NCBI GenBank assembly: GCA_017523925.1
Contig: JAFWVQ010000020.1
Span: forward strand, 1-64,000
From: Clostridia bacterium
GTDB taxonomy: Bacteria; Bacillota; Clostridia; Christensenellales; CAG-138
Direction: 5' to 3'
Length of the DNA stretch: 64,000 bases
The translations under genes and the position numbers were made by a program. This document shows, piece after piece, positions 61,149 to 64,000 of the stretch (positions are counted from its first letter, which is position 1; every line of letters starts with the position of its first letter). The notes under the pieces were generated by a model that did no database searches, had not been told where the DNA came from, and saw nothing but the letters and a program-made list of their open reading frames with translations.

Positions 61149-61571
61149 ATGATTCGCGAAAAGAGCTGCGGAGCAGTTGTATATACGGAAATAAACGGGG
61201 TAACGCATTATCTCATCGTCAGAATGCGCAAGGGTCACTTCGGCATGGCCAAGGGTCACGTTGAAGAAGGCGAGACCGAGGCGCAGACCGCCGAGCGCGA
61301 GATACGCGAGGAGACCGGCCTCACCGTCAAGGTGGACACCGGGTTCCGCAGAAGCATTATGTATCGTCCCTATCCCGGCTGCCTGAAGGACGTTATCTTC
61401 TTCGTTGCGCATTCTTCCAGCACTGACACCGTGCCTCAGCAGGAGGAGATAAGCTCGATCCGCTGGGCTGCTTACGATGACGCAATGAACATCCTGACCT
61501 ATGAAAACGATAAGGACGTTTTAAAGCACGCTCGCGAATATCTTGTCAGAACCGGAGCTATTAAAAAATGA
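61149..61571 (+). CDS. NUDIX hydrolase
   Basis: 140 residues with a complete Nudix box, GHVEEGETEAQTAEREIREETGL condensed here to its key residues G, E, REIREE and G (about 39-61). Members of this small group cleave dinucleoside polyphosphates or similar. ATG 61149 has CGGAGG upstream. Its last bases overlap the radical-SAM start by 4 bp, so the two are translated together. Confidence 0.92.
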   Translation: MIREKSCGAVVYTEINGVTHYLIVRMRKGHFGMAKGHVEEGETEAQTAEREIREETGLTVKVDTGFRRSIMYRPYPGCLKDVIFFVAHSSSTDTVPQQEEISSIRWAAYDDAMNILTYENDKDVLKHAREYLVRTGAIKK

Positions 61572-62599
61572 CCGGAACCGTGAATAAGCCCATAACGCGC
61601 GCAATAATGCTGCAAACGCTCTGCGCTCCGTGCTTTAATTACTGCCGATACTGCCTGCTCTCGTGGAATGGGCGGATCATTGGCGCACCTTGGGACAGGA
61701 GCGCGGCGTATGCAAATCGCTTTTACGATTGGGTTCGCGAAACTCGCCCTGAATTGAAATTCGATTTTTCCTTCGGCAGCTCCATGGAGCACCCAGAGCT
61801 GATCGAAGCGATCGATTTTATGAACTCGATAGACTCGGTAATGGGAAAGTTTCTCCAGCTCGACGGTATGAAAATGCGAACGGACGATGAACTGGAAGCG
61901 CTCTATTCATCGCTTGCAGCGCATGGCGTGCAGAGCGTGGATTTCACCTTCTACGGCACAGAGGCTTATCACGACCGCTTTGCAGCGCGCAAGGGCGATT
62001 ACGACCTTATGATAAGGAGCATCCGTTTTGCGCTTGCCGCAGGGATAGCCGTTATTGCGGATATCCCGTTGACTGGAGATAACATCGGCATGGTCGAAGC
62101 GCTCATTGAAGAATTGCGCGGCGCCGGCTGCACGGATATCCGCTTCCGCATCCCGCACGGCGAGGGCAGGGGAGTACTGATCGAGCCGATAAGGCTGAAA
62201 AAGCATGACTTCGATGCGCTTTCGGACGAACTGAAGACTCATTTAAACCGCAGCGCTTTCAGAACCGAAGGCGAATGGCTCGCTCTTGCGGAAAGCGGCG
62301 AGCTGAAAACGGAGGAAAACCGAACCCTTCTGATCTCGCTGACCGAAAAAAACATCGAGCGTATTGAGAAGATGCCGTTTGAGGAGCTTATATCGGAGAC
62401 CGAGGCTTTGGATGAAACCCATTATAATGCGTTCCCGAGCTTTGCGGAGCTTCTGAAAACCTATGGCGATAGGAACGGTGAAAGGCTGTTTTCCTACCGC
62501 GATCTGTTTCATTTTTACAGGAAAAGATACGCGCTCGAGCACGGCGTTAAAGTGTACGATGTGACCGATGAGCGGCAAAGCGGCTCAAGGAGATATTAA
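61568..62599 (+). CDS. Radical SAM protein
   Basis: 343 residues. The SAM-cluster motif is CFNYCRYC near the N-terminus. The centre lacks a SPASM-type cysteine cluster; the C-terminal third is charged and helical. Without extra cysteines the substrate cannot be guessed. The coupled overlap with a NUDIX gene suggests a nucleotide- or coenzyme-linked step. A terminator follows. Confidence 0.85.
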   Translation: MTGTVNKPITRAIMLQTLCAPCFNYCRYCLLSWNGRIIGAPWDRSAAYANRFYDWVRETRPELKFDFSFGSSMEHPELIEAIDFMNSIDSVMGKFLQLDGMKMRTDDELEALYSSLAAHGVQSVDFTFYGTEAYHDRFAARKGDYDLMIRSIRFALAAGIAVIADIPLTGDNIGMVEALIEELRGAGCTDIRFRIPHGEGRGVLIEPIRLKKHDFDALSDELKTHLNRSAFRTEGEWLALAESGELKTEENRTLLISLTEKNIERIEKMPFEELISETEALDETHYNAFPSFAELLKTYGDRNGERLFSYRDLFHFYRKRYALEHGVKVYDVTDERQSGSRRY

Positions 62600-62627
62600 G
62601 AATGTTGAATAACGCAAAATAAAGAGT

Positions 62628-62666
62628 GATCCGAGAATACGCGCGGTATCCTCGGATCTTTCATTT
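62628..62666 (+). terminator. Terminator of the NUDIX-radical SAM pair
   Basis: GATCCGAG (62628-62635) pairs with CTCGGATC (62651-62658), then TTTCATTT. Confidence 0.7.
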
Positions 62667-62688
62667 GTTGACCGTGTTTTCCCGAAAG

Positions 62689-63423
62689 CTATTTTTTGAG
62701 ATAGGCGCGGATCGCGGAGCGTGCGAACTGCGCCGTGCCTTCGCCGCAGCGACGATCGATATTCGCCTTGAAGCGCTCATCATGAACGTACATTTCGCCA
62801 AGCCCGGATAAGATCTCATCGGTGCAGTTATAGAAGTTCGCGCTTATATAGCGTTGAAGCGATCCTGCTGCGGCCAGTGCTTTTTCGCCGCATTCCGACT
62901 CGCCTTGCCTTAAAAGCTCGCCAAAGCCGTCAAATATCCGCATAAGCCCATCTGCCGCATCTGCGCACTCTGCTGCGTTTCCTGTGCCGTTCTTCTGCTC
63001 AAATTCGCGATATGCCTCGGTTCCGCCCCAGCGTTTTCTCGCTTCCTCGGCGTATTTCTCCATTTCTCCTCTGTCAAAGACCGAAAAATCCATAGTTTCA
63101 TCTCCTCTCAATTGTTTTTCAATATGCTCGATCAGCCTGTTGAGCCGCTGTGCCTTGAGTTTAAGCAGCTCACACTGATCCCTTAACGCCGCCTTTTCAT
63201 TGAAGGATGGCGAATCAAGCAGCGCTTTGATCTGAGAAAGCGGCATCTCAAGCTCGCGAAACAGCATTATGGTTTCAAGCCGTTTCAGCGTCGCATCATC
63301 ATACAGCCTGTAACCCGCTTCGGTGAGCTTGGCAGGCGGCAAAAGCCCTATCGCATCATAATGATGAAGCGCCCGAACGCTTATCCCCGTCAGCTTGCTG
63401 ACCTGCTTTACTGTTTTCATCAT
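62689..63423 (-). CDS. MerR-family regulator with TipAS domain
   Basis: 244 residues. The N-terminal winged helix (VKQVSKLTGISVRALHHYDAIGLL, YRLYDDATLKRLETIMLFRELEMPL) is followed by a dimerisation coil and a TipAS-type domain (about 115-244) that binds thiopeptides or other bulky drugs. ATG 63423 has AAGGAGG upstream. The promoter at 63446-63476 has the long spacer that MerR proteins act on, so it likely controls itself. Confidence 0.92.
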   Translation of the reverse strand: MMKTVKQVSKLTGISVRALHHYDAIGLLPPAKLTEAGYRLYDDATLKRLETIMLFRELEMPLSQIKALLDSPSFNEKAALRDQCELLKLKAQRLNRLIEHIEKQLRGDETMDFSVFDRGEMEKYAEEARKRWGGTEAYREFEQKNGTGNAAECADAADGLMRIFDGFGELLRQGESECGEKALAAAGSLQRYISANFYNCTDEILSGLGEMYVHDERFKANIDRRCGEGTAQFARSAIRAYLKK

Positions 63424-63445
63424 GTTTTCCGCCTCCTTTCCCAAT

Positions 63446-63476
63446 ATTATAAACTATAACGCTGCGTGAGTGTCAA
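63446..63476 (-). promoter_or_regulatory. MerR-type promoter (19-bp spacer)
   Basis: Minus-strand TTGACA (63476-63471) and TATAAT (63451-63446) are separated by 19 bp instead of 17, with a dyad (ACTCACG ... TTATAGT) between them. This is the classic architecture that MerR/TipA/Mta regulators realign to activate transcription. Confidence 0.8.
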
Positions 63477-63544
63477 GATGTTATCTGAAAGAAAACCAAA
63501 ACTGCGTCTGATATCGAGCAGCAATTAAGTAAAGTTCTTTTGCA

Positions 63545-63580
63545 AACAAAAAAAATCGGAGCCGAGATCGGTTCCGATTT
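63545..63580 (-). terminator. Terminator of rpmE
   Basis: AAATCGGAGCC (63553-63563) pairs with GGTTCCGATTT (63570-63580) at 10 of 11 positions; a T run follows on the minus strand. Confidence 0.8.
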
Positions 63581-63597
63581 CTTTATAGCTTGGTGTT

Positions 63598-63798
63598 TTA
63601 GTTCATGCCGTAGCGCTTCTTGAACTTATCAACGCGTCCGCCGCTGTCGACCAGCTTCTGACGGCCGGTGTAGAAGGGGTGGCACTTGGAGCAGATTTCG
63701 ACCTTGAGCTCGCCCTTGACGGAACCGCTCTTGAAGGTCTCACCGCAGGCACAGCGAACGATGCTCTCGCCGTAGGAAGGATGGATGTCCTTTTTCAT
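63598..63798 (-). CDS. rpmE: 50S ribosomal protein L31 (zinc type)
   Basis: 66 residues with [15 protein letters not shown] and [14 protein letters not shown]. Zinc is held by C16, C18, C36 and C39, the zinc-containing (C+) form. It sits on the central protuberance of the 50S subunit. TAGGAG lies before the ATG. The zinc-free duplicate seen in some Firmicutes is not present here. Confidence 0.97.
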   Translation of the reverse strand: MKKDIHPSYGESIVRCACGETFKSGSVKGELKVEICSKCHPFYTGRQKLVDSGGRVDKFKKRYGMN

Positions 63799-63886
63799 TG
63801 CTTTCTCCTAATTTTTGGACAGAGGTCGGATGTTTGCTCTGTCTCTAAACTCTTGACGATGTAACAGCATCATCAAGGCAAAACTT

Positions 63887-63916
63887 ATTATATCACGCAG
63901 CATAAGCAAAACGCAA
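63887..63916 (-). promoter_or_regulatory. Promoter of rpmE
   Basis: Minus-strand TTGCGT (63916-63911), 18-bp spacer, TATAAT (63892-63887). Confidence 0.5.
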
Positions 63917-64000
63917 TACGATATTCGATAAAAACGCAATATATTTTAACATTTTTCTATACATTGCGTTCACCCTCTATCTGAACACGCCATGCTTTAG

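Overview
The window reads as a chromosomal stretch of an anaerobic, fermenting member of the Clostridia (Firmicutes), moderately GC-rich, probably gut-associated. The evidence is an AdhE plus [FeFe]-hydrogenase locus, SpoIID and SpoVB-like genes, CdaA/CdaR, RNase J, the FakA/DegV system, AGGAGG ribosome-binding sites and TTGACA/TATAAT promoters. No sequence here fixes the genus. Apart from an AT-rich, gene-poor left edge (about 79-925) there are no insertion sequences, prophage genes, rRNA or CRISPR arrays. The only RNA gene seen is a tRNA-Arg(CCU).

Region by region: (1) 1-924: the tail of a GNAT acetyltransferase, then gene-poor repeat and terminator DNA. (2) 961-10170: a LysR regulator followed by a fermentation/hydrogen operon on the + strand: adhE, an APH-fold kinase, a small [2Fe-2S] ferredoxin, an H-cluster protein with a PAS domain, a SpoIIE/PP2C phosphatase and a second ferredoxin-type [FeFe]-hydrogenase. 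It resembles the hfs hydrogenase clusters of thermophilic Clostridia, here joined to the ethanol gene. (3) 23717 down to 10831: a tightly packed minus-strand run of 13 genes behind one consensus promoter at 23790-23818. It holds three membrane-anchored alpha/beta hydrolases, two acyl-activating ligases, one free and one fused acyl carrier protein, two PlsC-type acyltransferases, an LRAT-fold protein, a FakB/DegV protein, a GPH/MelB-type transporter, FakA and a zinc-ribbon membrane protein. This is the best candidate for an undescribed system: an acyl-lipid salvage/remodelling or acylated-metabolite pathway. (4) 23902-28895: an M20 peptidase divergent from a TetR-controlled redox operon (Fe-dependent alcohol dehydrogenase, flavin reductase, flavodoxin, flavodoxin lipoprotein). 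(5) 29021-34288: a PNPOx-like protein, a metallophosphoesterase, the tRNA, and an amino-acid/peptide operon (glutaminase, M42 peptidase, C_GCAxxG_C_C protein, PhzF-like). (6) 34295-38163: SpoIID divergent from an NfeD / small membrane protein / FloA / membrane-tail protein operon. (7) 38649-46205: a serpin lipoprotein, then uvrC, HAD phosphatase, ROK kinase, a proteasome-like Ntn-hydrolase and a SpoVB-like flippase. (8) 59437 down to 46267: a long minus-strand housekeeping run (cdaA, cdaR, FAD enzyme, MinD/CobQ-like ATPase, ABC-F, RNase J, YlbF-like, MltG, DUF2461, isochorismatase, U32). (9) 59753-63798: a large ArsR-type regulator, a NUDIX plus radical-SAM pair, a MerR/TipAS regulator with a MerR-type 19-bp-spacer promoter, and rpmE.

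Many + and - strand transcripts end at clear hairpin-plus-T-run terminators, so transcription units can be read directly in much of the window. Start codons were chosen by ribosome-binding sites, promoters and overlaps. Functions are from motif recognition only, with no database search.
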